From Inia geoffrensis (taxonomy: Eukaryota > Chordata > Mammalia > Artiodactyla > Iniidae), in the NCBI GenBank assembly GCA_036417435.1, contig CM070899.1, positions 5,399,001 to 5,463,000 on the forward strand: a stretch of 64,000 nucleotides of DNA, in the 5' to 3' direction. The notes under the pieces are model-generated. The model ran no database searches. It was not told the origin of the DNA and saw only the letters and a list, made by a program, of their open reading frames with translations. Below are positions 35,172 through 46,234 of the stretch, in pieces. The translations under genes were made by a program, and so were the position numbers. Numbering within the stretch: position 1 is the stretch's first letter; every line of letters begins with the position of its first letter.

Positions 35172-36499
35172 CTGGAAAGACAAATGCAGGTCTGGTGACA
35201 TCAGCGCCAAAGCCCCCTCTCCTTCTTGGGCAAGGCTGGGCCCTCGGAGCCAGGCCCCATCGGTTACAGAGCCCTCTGGGAGGGGGACGCCATCCACCTC
35301 CCAGCTCCGCGGGGACCGTGCTCACTGCCCAAGGCCCAGGGCCTCGGTGGGGACCCCTCTTCTTCCACTTCTCATCTTCTCTGGGTCTGTTCCCCCAGTC
35401 TGGCTTCTTTTCTTTGACCATCTCTGGTTCTGAGGCCCCTGTCTGCTCACTGTTTCCCTGGATACAACTCCACCCCCTGCTGTCAGGCTCCCTAGCCCTC
35501 TCACGACATACACTTGGGCGCGCGTGCGCACAACCCCCCCCCCCACACACACCCATCCCTTCAGCTCCGAGTTAGGAATGGAAGCTTACGGAAACCAGTC
35601 ATACCAAGTACCTGTGGCATTACAGGTGATTTGTTTGTTCCCCAGTTAAACTCTCACTAGTGGAGTATGAGACCATGTCTGAGAAGATTCTAGACCCATG
35701 GCCTGTCCCTGAAAACCATCCCCCACTCCTGCCCCACATCAGGCAGGGCCTCCTGCCCCGCCCGAGGGAGGCCCCTTCCCTCTAGCACCAGCAGCCCTGC
35801 CCAGGCCTGCTCCTCAACGAGGGGGCGCCCACCTCCCCACCCACTGGCTTCTGATGCCTGTGGCCTTGTATCTGAGATGATACTTCCTCTTCCTTAAAAT
35901 GGGACAAGCCAGAAAGTGCTGCGGGTCACCTGAGAGCCTGTGGGTGAAGCACACTGCACTTGCTGGTACCTTCCGCCGGGGCAGAGACCGGGCCCTCCTC
36001 TGCCCTGGGACCCTGCACTTGGCACACGGCAGGTGCTTGCCAGATGCTGGAGGAAGCAGTGCACGGCACGTAGCATGCGCTCGGCAAGTGCAGCCTCATC
36101 ATTCATGCCTTCACTGCGCGGCCCTGCCTGGGCTCAGACCTGGCCAGGAGGGGCTGAGGGAGGAGGAGGGGCCCAGGGGGTTGCTGGGTCTCTGCCCGTG
36201 AGGGTGATGCCTTCAAGAGGGGCCATCCCTCTCGCCGGGACAGCTCTGACCCACTCTCTCCGCCTCTCCCTGCAGGGCCCCACCTTCTCCTCCTGGGGGC
36301 CCGAACCCCAAGTATCTCAGTGCCAAGGTGGGGGTGTCCAGCCCAACTCCTGTACTGTGCAGAGGAGGGGCCCAGGCCCAGAGATGCCATCATGTGCCCA
36401 AGTTGTATGGGGCGTGGGTTTTTGCAGCAGGCCCCATTTGGTCTCAGAGTGAAGGTTCTATGTGATCTGCACCCAGACCACACCTGGGGAGCCACTCAC

Positions 36500-36587
36500 A
36501 GTAAAGGATTTCATAGTCTCCGGAATTCGACATGAGGAATTGTGAGTTTACAGACCAGTCCAGGTGAGTAATGAAGCTGGAATGACC
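36500..36587 (-). CDS. EML1: EML1 coding exon, fourth from last
   Basis: Acceptor TGTTCTCTCCCAG, then GGTCATTCC (GHSSF). It encodes GHSSFITHLDWSVNSQF, then LMSNSGDYEILY and the first T of Trp. The donor is GTGAGT at 36499. 88 bases, phase 0 in and phase 1 out. It contains a clear WD-repeat opening (GH...LDW) and a closing SGDYEILYW split over the intron. Estimated residues 670-699. Confidence 0.95.
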
Positions 36588-36697
36588 CTGGGAGAGAACA
36601 CACGGGTGAGTTTCACTTGCCTTACAGATTCCCACCCACACTGTCGTGATGTGACAAACAACTGCACAGACCCATGAGGAGTGACCAGCACGCTCAC

Positions 36698-36795
36698 CGA
36701 GCACTTGCCGACCCGTGCGTACTTCCTCCCATTGTCACTGACTCCGTATATGTAGATGCAGTTGTCATGGGAGCCTATTGCTAAGAAATTCCCAT
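36698..36795 (-). CDS. EML1: EML1 coding exon, fifth from last
   Basis: Acceptor TGTTTTTGCAG, then ATGGGAATTTC. The AT completes an Asp codon from the upstream exon (D-GNFLAIGSHDN). It continues CIYIYGVSDNGRKYAR and VGKCS, ending TCG before the donor GTGAGC at 36697. 98 bases, phase 1 in and phase 0 out. The blade is the canonical SPDGNFLAIGSHDNCIYIY. It is only about 110 bases from the next exon but about 17.9 kb from the previous one. Estimated residues 638-669. Confidence 0.95.
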
Positions 36796-37134
36796 CTGCA
36801 AAAACACGCGGGATTACATTTCAGTTGTTAAGAATAAACATTTTATCAATTACAAGCGATAATGCTAGTGGCCATTACGGAGTTAGACAAAATAGACATG
36901 AATTATTTCAAAGAGACAAAATTTGCTTTTAAATCAATCCTATACCGCTTCCAAAGCTATCTTTCGAAAAATCCGCATCTGATCAGATTCTGCCCCTTAA
37001 AACCCCCCCTGGCTGTCCCCACTGCTGAAGGATCAAGACTCAGCTCCTCAGTGGGGTCCCCGAGGCCCTCCAGGATGCGGCCGCATCATTCCTCCCTGAA
37101 CAGACCGGGTCCTCTCAGGCCTCTGGCACACTTC

Positions 37135-37680
37135 CTCCTCCCCCCCTCCCCCCCACCCCCACCGGAAGGCCCTCCCCCTCACCTCTGCGCACGCTGCCCC
37201 TCCCCCCCGCCTGGAAGGCCCTCCCCCTCACCTCTGCGCACGCTGCCCCTCCCCCCCGCCTGGAAGGCCCTCCCCCTCACCTCTGTGCACGCTGCCCCCT
37301 CCCCCCCCTGCCTGGAAGGCCCTCCCCCTCACCTCTGCGCACGCTGCCCTCTCCCCCCCGCCTGGAAGGCCCTCCCCCTCACCTCTGCGCACGCTGCCCC
37401 TCCCCCCCGCCTGGAAGGCCCTCCCCCTCACCTCTGTGCACGCTGCCCCCTCCCCCCCCTGCCTGGAAGGCCCTCCCCCTCACCTCTGCGCACGCTGCCC
37501 CTCCCCCCCCGCCTGGAAGGCCCTCCCCCTCACCTCTGTGCACGCTGCCCTCTCCCCCCCCCCCCCGCCTGGAAAGCCCTCCCCCTCACCTCTGTGCACA
37601 CTGCCCCCTCCCCCCCTGCCTGGAAGGCCCTCCCCCTCACCTCTGTGCACACAGCGCCCCCCCTTATCCCCCCCGCCACC
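37135..37680. repeat. C-rich minisatellite (about ten 49-56-bp units)
   Basis: The core GGAAGGCCCTCCCCCTCACC recurs at about 37163, 37213, 37262, 37314, 37364, 37413, 37465, 37516, 37571 (variant GGAAAG) and 37622. Units are separated by a conserved CTCTGYGCACGCTGCC and a variable C run. It sits about 340 bases upstream of an EML1 exon, in the sense-strand orientation where every unit reads GAGGTGAGGGGGAGGG. ORFs of 288 and 110 codons across it are by-products of the repeat. Confidence 0.95.
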
Positions 37681-38570
37681 CTGCCTAGAAGGCACTTCCT
37701 GCTGCTCTTCCAATGGGCCATCAGTTAGCATCTCCTTTACCCAGGTTTCTGGCATCAGGGAAGCTTAAGGAATCAGGCCGTGACGCTCGTGTAGAAACAC
37801 AAGGGAAGGAGCTCACCGTAATGTAAAAGCAGAGCAGTCCCTGTCGCTGGCAGATGAACCTGCCAAGTGTGAAGCCAAAGTAGGGAGGCCCAGGATGTAC
37901 TGGGATGGAAGCGGGGCCTGAGAGACCAGTCTGGAGGAGGTCAGACCTTCCTGGGGCCAGGAACCCGAAGGAAGGAGAAAGGAACCACGTGGGGGCCGGA
38001 CAACCTGCACCCAGAATGGAGCCTAGAAGAGTGGGGGTCTCTGCCCACGAGCTCGGGGACAGCAAATGCGTCCCTCCTCTCACTGAGCGCCAGTTCCTTC
38101 ATCCACGAAGCACGGCACCTTCTCATCGAAATTCAGAGGATTCCCTTGGACAATGTCTGTAAAGGTCCTAGCGGTCGCTGGCACATCAGGAGGTCAGTAA
38201 GGGTTCTCCCCCCACCTCTTCCCCCTGGTTTTCCTCCTCGCAAGGTAGGAAGACCTACAGGAAATAGCAAGGCCTGGCGCCATCAGGAAATGGTATTTTC
38301 GGAAGTCTTGGCCAATGCCTGGTCAAAATCAAGGTGCTGGCAAGTCAGAGTTAACCTGTCCAAAGCAGGACTCGTGAGGGGGTGGGGTAAATGGGCCGAG
38401 GACTGCCGAAGCTGGGGGATGGGCCACCTTCTGCTGCTGATGGTTCTAGAGAAGGCCAGAGAGCTGCCGGCAGACCACCTGCACTTGGTCCTCCAACTGA
38501 CCAAGCCCTGACAAGAATGCTGATGATGACAGTAAACAGTAAATGCTAACAACAATTACTATCAAATAAT
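37681..38570. other. EML1 intron, no gene seen
   Basis: Unique intronic DNA between the minisatellite and a MIR. No exon pattern that would preserve the EML1 frame, and no recognised repeat. Confidence 0.5.
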
Positions 38571-38574
38571 TATG

Positions 38575-38815
38575 AGTCGACATTTGTTGAGTAACTACTG
38601 TGTACCAGTACTATTCTAAGCTCTTCCTGTATTAACTTACTTAATCCTCATAGACCCCTGTGAGGTAGATATTATCTCCACTTTGCAGGAGAGGAAACTG
38701 AGGCACGGATGGTAAAGTAACTTGCACAGGGTCACACAGGTTTAGAGAAGCTGGGATTCGAACCCAGCACTCTGACCAGAGCGTGAGCATTTCTTTGCTA
38801 AACGCTATTGCCCCT
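38575..38815 (-). repeat. MIR element
   Basis: CATTTGTTGAGTAACTACTG, then GAGGAAACTGAGGCACGGAT, CACAGGGTCACACAGG and GCTGGGATTCGAACCCAGCA. A nearly full-length MIR in reverse orientation. Confidence 0.85.
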
Positions 38816-38886
38816 GTGACAAAGAATGCGGGTAAAGAAGAGCTGAAAATCTGATAAATGATGTACGCATCCTGGCTTGTACACTC

Positions 38887-39099
38887 TTTTTTTTAACACC
38901 TTTATTGGAGTATAACTGCTTTACAATGGTGTTAGTTTCGGCTGTGTAACAAAGTGAGTCAGCTATACATATACATACATCCCCATGTCCCCTCCCTCTT
39001 GCGTCTCCCTCCCACCCTCCCTATCCCACCCCTCTAGGTGGTCACAAAGCACCCAGCTGATCTCCCTGTGCTATGCGGCTGCTTCCCACTAGCTATCTA
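38887..39099 (-). mobile_element. Short young L1 3'-end insertion
   Basis: T run, then AACACCTTTATTGGAGTATA and the 3' UTR to CCCACTAGCTATCTA. A perfect 15-bp duplication, CTGGCTTGTACACTC, lies at 38872-38886 and 39100-39114. Only about 200 bases were copied. Confidence 0.93.
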
Positions 39100-39159
39100 C
39101 TGGCTTGTACACTCCTAAGCACAACGATCTTTAGATAAGAACGACCTTATCATTTGTTA

Positions 39160-40085
39160 ACTCTAAAATAATGAGCTCTCTTTCATCATGGAACCACTTG
39201 TTATGATTTTGCCTACTCCATCTTTTATGATTTTGGCTACTCTAAGTACCTCATAAGTGAAATCATACAATATTTGTCTTTTGGTGACTGGCTTATTTCA
39301 CTTAGCATGATGTCAAGGTTCTTCCACGTTGTAGCATGTGTTAGAATTTCCTTCCTTTTTAAGGCTGAATAATATTCCACTGTATATCACATTTTACTTA
39401 TCCATTCATCTGTTGATGGACACCTGGATTGCCTCCATGATTTAGTTACTGTCAATAATGATGCTATGAACATGGGTGTACACATACCTCTTTGAGACTC
39501 TGCTTTCAATTCTTTTGGGTGTGTATCCAGAAGTGGAATTGCTGGACCATATGCTAATTCTACTTTTAATTTTTTTAGGAACCGCTGTACTGTTTTCTGC
39601 AATGGCTGCACCACTTTACATTCCCACCAGCAGTGCACACGCACATTCTCCGCATCCTCACCAACACTTGTTGTTTTCTGTTTTTTTCTTTTTTTTTTTT
39701 GCGGTACGCGGGCCTCTCACTGCTGTGGCCTCTCGCGCTGCGGAGCACAGGCTCCGGACGCGCAGGCTCAGCGGCCATGGCTCACGGGCCCAGCCGCTCC
39801 GCGACACGTGGGATCCTCCCGGACCGGGGCACGAACCCGCGCCCCCTGCATCCGCAGGCAGACTCTCAACCACTGCGCCACCAGGGAAGCCCTGTTTTCT
39901 GTTTTTTTTTGATAGTAGCCATCTTAATGGGTGTGAGATGGCGTCTCATTGTAGTTTTGATTTGCATTTCCCTAATGAGTAGTGATGTTGAGCACCTTCT
40001 CACGTGCTTACTGGCCATTTGTATGTCTTCTCTGAAGAAATGCCCATTCGAGCCTTTTGCCCATTTTTGAGTGGGTTGCTAGTTT
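39160..40085 (-). mobile_element. Older L1 3'-end fragment, split by a SINE
   Basis: GGCTGAATAATATTCCACTG, then CATTCATCTGTTGATGGACA and GGTGTGAGATGGCGTCTCAT. This is LINE-1 3' ORF2/UTR text on the minus strand with many changes. A SINE at 39689-39891 interrupts it. Confidence 0.8.
39689..39891 (-). repeat. CHR SINE, short type, inside L1
   Basis: T run, GCGGTACGCGGGCCTCTCAC body and the head at about 39868-39891. The flank TGTTTTCTGTTTTTTT is duplicated on both sides. Confidence 0.92.
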
Positions 40086-40462
40086 TTTTTTTGTTGCTCC
40101 AGGAACACATGCACAGTTGCCTGTCAGGGGACTGGAGGTGAGGGGTGGGTAGCTGCTTCTGTGCTAAGAGCTGAAACTGACTGAAATTAACTGCAACTTA
40201 CCATCCGAGTCTTTCTCTGGAAGTTGCAAGCCTTCAATAGACTCTGGCTTTCCAAAACAGTTCTATCAGTCAGATTCTGCCAGTTGCTGTCTAGGTGGAG
40301 AGACAGGTTCCTGCTGGTTCCTACTCACCATCTTCCCAGAATCTTCTCTCAAACCCCCCACTTAAAAGTCAACTTTGAGGTATAATCTACACACAATAAA
40401 ATGCACATATTCTTAGAGTTTTGACAAAAATACCTGTATAACTACCATCTCCATATCTGTGG

Positions 40463-40672
40463 TTTTTTTTTTTTTTTTTTTGCGGTATGCGGGCCTCTCA
40501 CTGTTGTGGCCTCTCCCGTTGTGGAGCACAGGCTCCGGACGCGCAGGCTCAGAGGCCATGGCTCACGGGCCCAGCCGCTCTGCGGCATGTGGGATCTTCC
40601 CGGACCGGGGCACAAACCCGTGTCCCCCGCATAGGCAGGCGGACTCTCAACCACTGCGCCACCAGGGAAGCC
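40463..40672 (-). repeat. CHR SINE, short young type
   Basis: Long T run, GCGGTATGCGGGCCTCTCAC body, tRNA-like head. The duplication CCATATCTGT lies at 40451-40460 and 40673-40682. Confidence 0.93.
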
Positions 40673-40682
40673 CCATATCTGT

Positions 40683-42560
40683 TTTTAAAGATGAATGAAA
40701 AATAGGATTTCACAATCTCCCTTGGCGATTCACTTCTAACAGCCTAATGAGATTGTAATTTCTCCTTAAAATTCGAAATAGAAAGTTTTCATGTAACGGT
40801 TTAAGCTCATTCATAAATACGTAATAAAACCGTCTGCCTAATGCATCAAAACCAAGCAGTTTCAGTCAATATGCTAATCAGAGGCCAGATGAAACCCAAG
40901 TGCTGCCTATTTCTCGGAGCTCCAGAGCACTTCCTCATCCTGTGAACCACGTCCTCTCACCCATAAACTCTCTATGCCTCACCCCCGGCTCTCTCAGAGA
41001 GTACAAAATTCCTAAACTTACTCGACTAAAAGAAGCGGGCATTTGGTCCCAAATAAAAATCACCTGGAAGACTGACTCATAGGAACAGAGAGCAGGGGTC
41101 TGGTCACCTGGAGGAGAAAGATAACACCATAGCCAGTTTCACTGATTGCCTCTTTACGAGGTTTGGGGATGGGTTTCCACACAGCTCTTAACTAAGTCCA
41201 ACAGTATTTTAAGAGCAGGGAGAATTTGTCCAGCTGTGCAAATGACGAGTCTGAGGTTCAGTAACTTGCCTAAGACAACACAGCTAAGTGCGTGGCACGG
41301 CTTGACCTGGGCTGGAAGGACGAGTGAACTGTGGGCATGGGAGACAGTGCGCCAGGTGGGAGCACAGCAGCATCTCCAGGGTAGCTGTATGGCTGCTGTG
41401 CATCCTGCTTGTCACACGGGGCAGGTGATTTGGGGCTCCGCAGGAGACTGCTGCACCTGTATGGGGAGCATGCCTGGTGGAGTGCAGGCTTGGGGACCTT
41501 GTGTGGGCAGGAGAGAGGTTGGCTGGGTGGCAGGGGCTGCATCCCAGCAGGTCTCTAGTCCCACCTGGGCAGCAGAGGTGGGATTCGATGCTGGGGTGAT
41601 GCAAGTGAACACCAGATTCTGATTCATTCTTATAAAAGCAGAGAAACTCCACGTCTCAATGATACGGATAAGGTTAAAGAAGAGATCAGTACAATCACAC
41701 GAGCAATGCGTTAGTTCACTGTGATTTTCGCTTTTTCATCTTCGCGTTTAGGGTTTTAGATTTTTAATCCAAGTTTCGACAGGTTGAAACTAGACCAGGC
41801 AGGCTAAGTATCTGCAGTTGGGCTTAACGAACATGAAATTAGCTTCTTCCAATCTCCATTCTTCTTTTAAAAAATTTACAAATTTAATCCAATCAAAACT
41901 CCATTGGTCCCCTGACAAAGTGCTCTGTAAGGTTCCTGATGTGCGTGCCAAGTTTGAGAACTGTCTCTACTACAGTTCTATATTTAATGAACCTACGAGG
42001 GGCCTGGCAATCGTCGTTGACTATGGTTTCAGTAAAAATTCACATAACATTAGCTTATTAGCATTAGGCCATCTTATGTAGGATATTTCGTAAATGAAAA
42101 CATGTAATAAAATGTGACTGAAATGGTTATCAGATGACCCACAGAAATGCTCTAGGTTTGTGGTTTCTCAGGATACCAAAGAAGCCCTCCACAAGCCCAC
42201 ACACTCTGGGCAATTCTAATGCACGCCAAAGGCTCTGCTTCACCGGCTCCCAGCGTGCACCTGTGTCTGGGACTATCGCTCCGAACCTCCCACTTCAACC
42301 AAAGGCCAGAGACAGGTTATTAGCGGCTGAAACCTGGACCTCTCACTAGTGCCTGTGTAACTGAGAAATTATCTGAAAGATTTAGTTCTCAGCCCATACA
42401 GTTAACTTCAGGAAGCAACTGCTCACCTCTCACCGCCCCTGCACAACATAACATCAACCTTAAAGGGGACTTACAAAGCCGTCTCACTTCCACCTGAGCT
42501 CATCCTACACAACCCATCTGCGGCAGTAGGTAGGTGTCTGCTAGCGAAGAAATGTAATCA
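40683..42560. other. EML1 intron, no gene seen
   Basis: Mostly unique DNA, with a MIR-like phrase at about 41235-41290 (GAGTCTGAGGTTCAGTAACT). A hAT/MER-like phrase occurs near 42160-42250 (CTGGGCAATTCTAATGCACG). The ORF at 41818-42081 has no recognisable domain. Confidence 0.45.
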
Positions 42561-42563
42561 TGC

Positions 42564-43034
42564 TGAATTCTGGGAAGGCATTCTGGCTTATTCATGATTT
42601 AACTTGAATTTTAGGCTAGCTAAAACAGCCTATTTGTGGCCTATCAAACGTACACCGTACATCTGCTTTACTCAGTAAAGAAAAGGGTGCATTGACCAGA
42701 AGTAAAGAATATCCACGTTAAAAATAAAGATTAAATGCCTCTCTTCCTGGGGTGCTGGTCTGCCCTCAATGATAAGATTCCTTTTCCAGGCACCAGGTGC
42801 CATCCTGACTTGCTGTGTATGTGCTGTTCTGTTCTTTTTTTTTAAACCTTGAAGAAATGTATCCCTGACTTGTGTGAGGTTCTTTGTTCTGACGCAATAT
42901 AAAACTGCTGAAGCCATGCTTCTCTGGAGCAGTGCCTCAGAATTATCTGAGAGGCTGTCTCCTGGGCTATGGTCCTCACTTTGGCTCAGTTCTGTGCCTA
43001 TTAGAGATTGGCTTATTGATTATTTCCATCTACA
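42564..43034 (+). repeat. 5' LTR of the endogenous retrovirus
   Basis: Starts TGAATTCTGGGAAGG and ends ...TTTCCATCTACA. It matches the 3' LTR over its length, for example ATTCTGGCTTA, GATTTAACTTGAATTTTA and TCTCTGGAGCAGTGCCTCAG. A TATA-like TATAAAA lies at 42898-42904. The two LTRs differ at many positions, so the insertion is old. ATGC before it and CTGC after the 3' LTR may be a decayed 4-bp target duplication. Confidence 0.82.
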
Positions 43035-43109
43035 TTGCTTGGCGTAGCTGGCAGGATATCAGAAAAACCCACGTGGGGTCACCTGGAATCTACTTTTCTC
43101 CCCCCAGCC

Positions 43110-43393
43110 TTTGATATTTATTTTTGGCTGCATCGGGTTTTAGTTGAGGCATATGGGATCTTTCGTTGTGGCGCACGGGATTCTCTCTAGTTATGGCGTG
43201 TGAGCTCCAAGGCGCATGGGCTCTGTAGTTGCAGCACACGGGCTCTCTAGATGAGGCGTGCAAGCTCAGTAGTTGTGGCGCATGGGCTTAGTTGCCCTGC
43301 GGCATGTGGGATCTTGGTTCCCTGACCAGGGATCCATCCTGCGTCTCCTGCACCGGAAGGTGGATTCTTTACCACTGGACCACCAGGTAAGTC
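43110..43393 (-). repeat. Old tRNA-derived SINE
   Basis: TATTTTTGGCTGCATCGGGT body and head CCACTGGACCACCAGGTAAG. The flanks TGGAATCTACTTT and TGGAGTCTACTTT are a target-site duplication. It is inserted just inside the retroviral 5' LTR end. Confidence 0.85.
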
Positions 43394-43599
43394 GCTGGAG
43401 TCTACTTTGGATGGATGCTGGGTAGCAAGCACGGACCCTTTGAGCCCCAGCCCCAGCCCCCCAGCTTCACAGCACTCTTGAGGTCGGTTGGTTCGGTGAG
43501 TTTTTCCTGATGTCTGGATCTTCTTGTATGCAGTGGCAGTCCATGACTTTTATTTGAGCTGTTACCTTAAGACCTGGACTCTTAAGGGGGTACCAGTAC

Positions 43600-43722
43600 A
43601 TTTCCTAGGTGAAAGGAACCTAGCGGGAAGTTCCAGGCAAGGGATCTAGTTGGAGTTTCCAGGTAAGAAACCTAGAAGGAATTTCCAGGCAGGAAAGGCC
43701 TAGAAGGAACTTTGGGGTAAAC
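43600..43722. repeat. Short tandem repeat in retroviral leader
   Basis: About four to five imperfect units of 25-28 bases, each built on CCTAG-(A/C)GG-AA-TTTCCAGG. CTAG anchors recur at about 43605, 43620, 43647, 43673 and 43701. Confidence 0.65.
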
Positions 43723-43735
43723 TGGGTTGGTTGAC

Positions 43736-43961
43736 TTTTTTTTTTTTTTTTTTTTTGCGGTATGCGGGCCTCTCACTGTTGTGGCCTCTCCCGCTGCGGA
43801 GCACAGGCTCCGGACGCGCAGGCTCAGCGGCCATGGCTCACGGGCCCAGCCGACGGGCCCAGCCGCTCCGCGGCATGTGGGATCTTCCCGGACCGGGGCA
43901 CGAACCCGTGTCCCCTGCATCAGCAGGCGGACTATCGACCACTGCGCCACCAAGGAAGCCC
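43736..43961 (-). repeat. CHR SINE, short type, with internal duplication
   Basis: T run, GCGGTATGCGGGCCTCTCAC body. The stretch at about 43841-43868 contains GGGCCCAGCCGAC followed by a second GGGCCCAGCCG, an extra 12-14 bases relative to the other copies. The duplication TGGTTGACTTTTT is on both sides. Confidence 0.92.
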
Positions 43962-44208
43962 TGGTTGACTTTTTTTTTTTAATGTGGCTTAAAATTGGAA
44001 AGATTTGTACTGTATAATAAAATGAAACTAAAATAAATCAGGAAATTGCGCTTCTAACGCCTAACAGCTCCCAGACAGGCCAGCCACTCACTGGAACTCC
44101 GGCTGGCTTCTACGATTGTCGAAATGATCTAGCTCTAAAATGGCCAGAATGGGACTCCTTTGACATTCTAAAACTGAGTTTTGCATGTGCAATTAAAGAA
44201 AGCTGGCT

Positions 44209-44426
44209 CGGGCTTCCCTGGTGGCGCAGTGGTTGAGAGTCCGCCTGCCGATGCAGGGGACATGGGTTCGTGCCCCGGTCTGGGAAGATCCCACATGCTT
44301 TGGAGCAGCTGGGCCCGTGAGTCATGGCCGCTGAGCCTGCGCATCTGGAGCCTGTGCTCCGCAACGGGAGAGGCCACAACAGTGAGAGGCCTGCGTACCG
44401 CAAAAAAAAAAAAAAAAAAAAAAAAA
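44209..44426 (+). repeat. CHR SINE, short young type
   Basis: Head GGGCTTCCCTGGTGGCGCAG, body to CTGCGTACCGC, pure A tail of about 25. The duplication AGAAAGCTGGCT lies before and after. Confidence 0.95.
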
Positions 44427-44429
44427 GAA

Positions 44430-46230
44430 AGCTGGCTTGATAAAACATTCTTTTCAAAATTCTGACCTGAGAGAATAAAAGTACTCCTTTTTATGCTTGA
44501 ATAAAAGTATTCAAGCAAACTTGAAGGTATAGCTCTTATCATATCCTTGAAATGCAAGCACAGCCCACACTGCCTGAGACCACAGCCTTGGCTCAACTAG
44601 TAGAACCTAAAACTGCAGAAAAGGAGAAAGGAGACCTTTAAAAACTCAAGCAGGAAAACTATGAGATCTCTGTCTGTCTATCTGGATGTGTGTATGTCTG
44701 TATGTACATTATAAATATAACATGTTTCTACCTCCAAATGATATTATCAAAATTAATTTGAAAAAGAGTTCTATTTAATTGACTTAGAAGTGCTTACATA
44801 TGAAATATGTCTAACTATAACAAGAAACTAACTCCTCACACTTTTAAAGTATCATATGGTCCAGGATTAATCTTTAATAAATGAAAATTAGTTTAAGTTG
44901 TTGGTTTGGTTAATATAGACACGTCTGTAAGTCATCAACATTAAGTATAATACTTTTATTATACCTAGGTTTATTGAAAGTCAATTAAGGGACTTCCCTG
45001 GTGGTGCAGTGGTAAAGAATCCGCCTTCCAATGCAGGGGACGCGGGTTCGATCCCTGGTCAGGGAACTAAGACCCCACGTGCCGCGGTGTAGCTAAGCCC
45101 GTGCGCCACAACTACTGAGCTCTTGTACCTCAACTGGAGCCCGTGTGCTGCAAGCTACAGAGCCCGTGACCCTTGGAGCCTGCGCGCCACTAGAGAAGAG
45201 AAAAAAAACCCCGCACACCACAACTAGAGAGAAACCTGTGCACCACAACGAAGAGCTGGCGTGCCACAACAAAAGATCCCGAGCGCCTCAATGAAGATCC
45301 TGTGTGCCGCAACTAAGACCCGACGCAGCCAAAAAGAAAACCCCCAAAAATCTTAAAAAAGAAGTCAATAAGCTCATGTTATCTCTGTTCCAGAACTTGT
45401 CAACAAGAAAATTAACTTGGTATGATGATGTTTTCATAAGTAGGGAACTAGAAATACTTGAGATAAAAGTTTTTAGGTAAACTCTTTAAGAATAATTATG
45501 TTTTATATATAGTACGTTTACTTAAAAATAGTTCCTCCAGATTTTGGTAACTTGAAACTCTAGAGTTTTGCTAAGTTAATATAAATTATGGAAATTCATT
45601 AAATATACAGATCATTTCCAAATAAGATAAAATACTAAAACACTAATTGCTAAGCAAATCTAAGTTTACCTCTTTGTCTTATTAGAGAAAAACTAAAGAT
45701 GTTTGGGTTTATTTGGACACACATCTTATACCACATTGAGAAAAGAAATTACGTTATAAGAAGATGTATGTTTCTAGACGTTATAGAAAATTTTCATAAG
45801 TTTGCCAATCGGGAAATGTTAATATGAGAAACAGTTCACAATTGTTTGCTTCTTGGGTTTTGCTAGAGATTAATGTTTTTTAGGGTTAAAAATTATATAT
45901 GTAATTCGTGCTACTAGAAATATTAAGGGAAATATTTCAGTATACAAGGAAAATAAGATGTGTGTTTTCAGTAAAAGAAGATATGGAATGGAAATGCATT
46001 TTGTTAAGGGAAAAGAAAGTGATTTTGTCCTGAAGCATCTCAAAGAGAGATATTAAACTAATTAGGTTTATTTGGTATGTTAAATAACATGGGAAGCGTG
46101 GTCACATAAAAGACGACATTAAGCCTTTTCAATGTTCTGTCTATATAAGTATATATTATAGGTGTTCCAGAAATTACATGAAATTCTTGGAAATCTTATA
46201 TGTCCCGACATAAAATGCTACTTGTCATCA
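44430..46230 (+). other. Retroviral interior, mostly unrecognisable
   Basis: AT-rich DNA between the leader region and the pol remnants. Apart from the SINE at 44989-45360 I recognise nothing. By position it should be gag-pol sequence, but either it has diverged past recognition or it was replaced by deletion and insertion. Confidence 0.4.
44989..45360 (+). repeat. CHR SINE, long old type
   Basis: Head GGGACTTCCCTGGTGGTGCA, long body with CCACAACTACTGAGCTCTTG, tail CCAAAAAGAAAACCCCC. The flanks AAGTCAATTAAG and AAGTCAATAAG are the duplication. Confidence 0.9.
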
Positions 46231-46234
46231 AAAT

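Noticed and set aside
36862..37768. Long plus-strand ORFs of 288 and 110 codons rich in Pro, Leu, Cys
   Set aside because: They are a by-product of the C-rich minisatellite and lie in an EML1 intron on the opposite strand; no start context, domain or splice sites.
41818..42081. 87-codon plus-strand ORF
   Set aside because: No domain, antisense to EML1, repeat-like surroundings.
43036..43055. TGGCGTAGCTGGCAGGAT just after the 5' LTR as a primer-binding site
   Set aside because: Position is right, but I could not match it to the 3' end of a particular tRNA, so it is not called.
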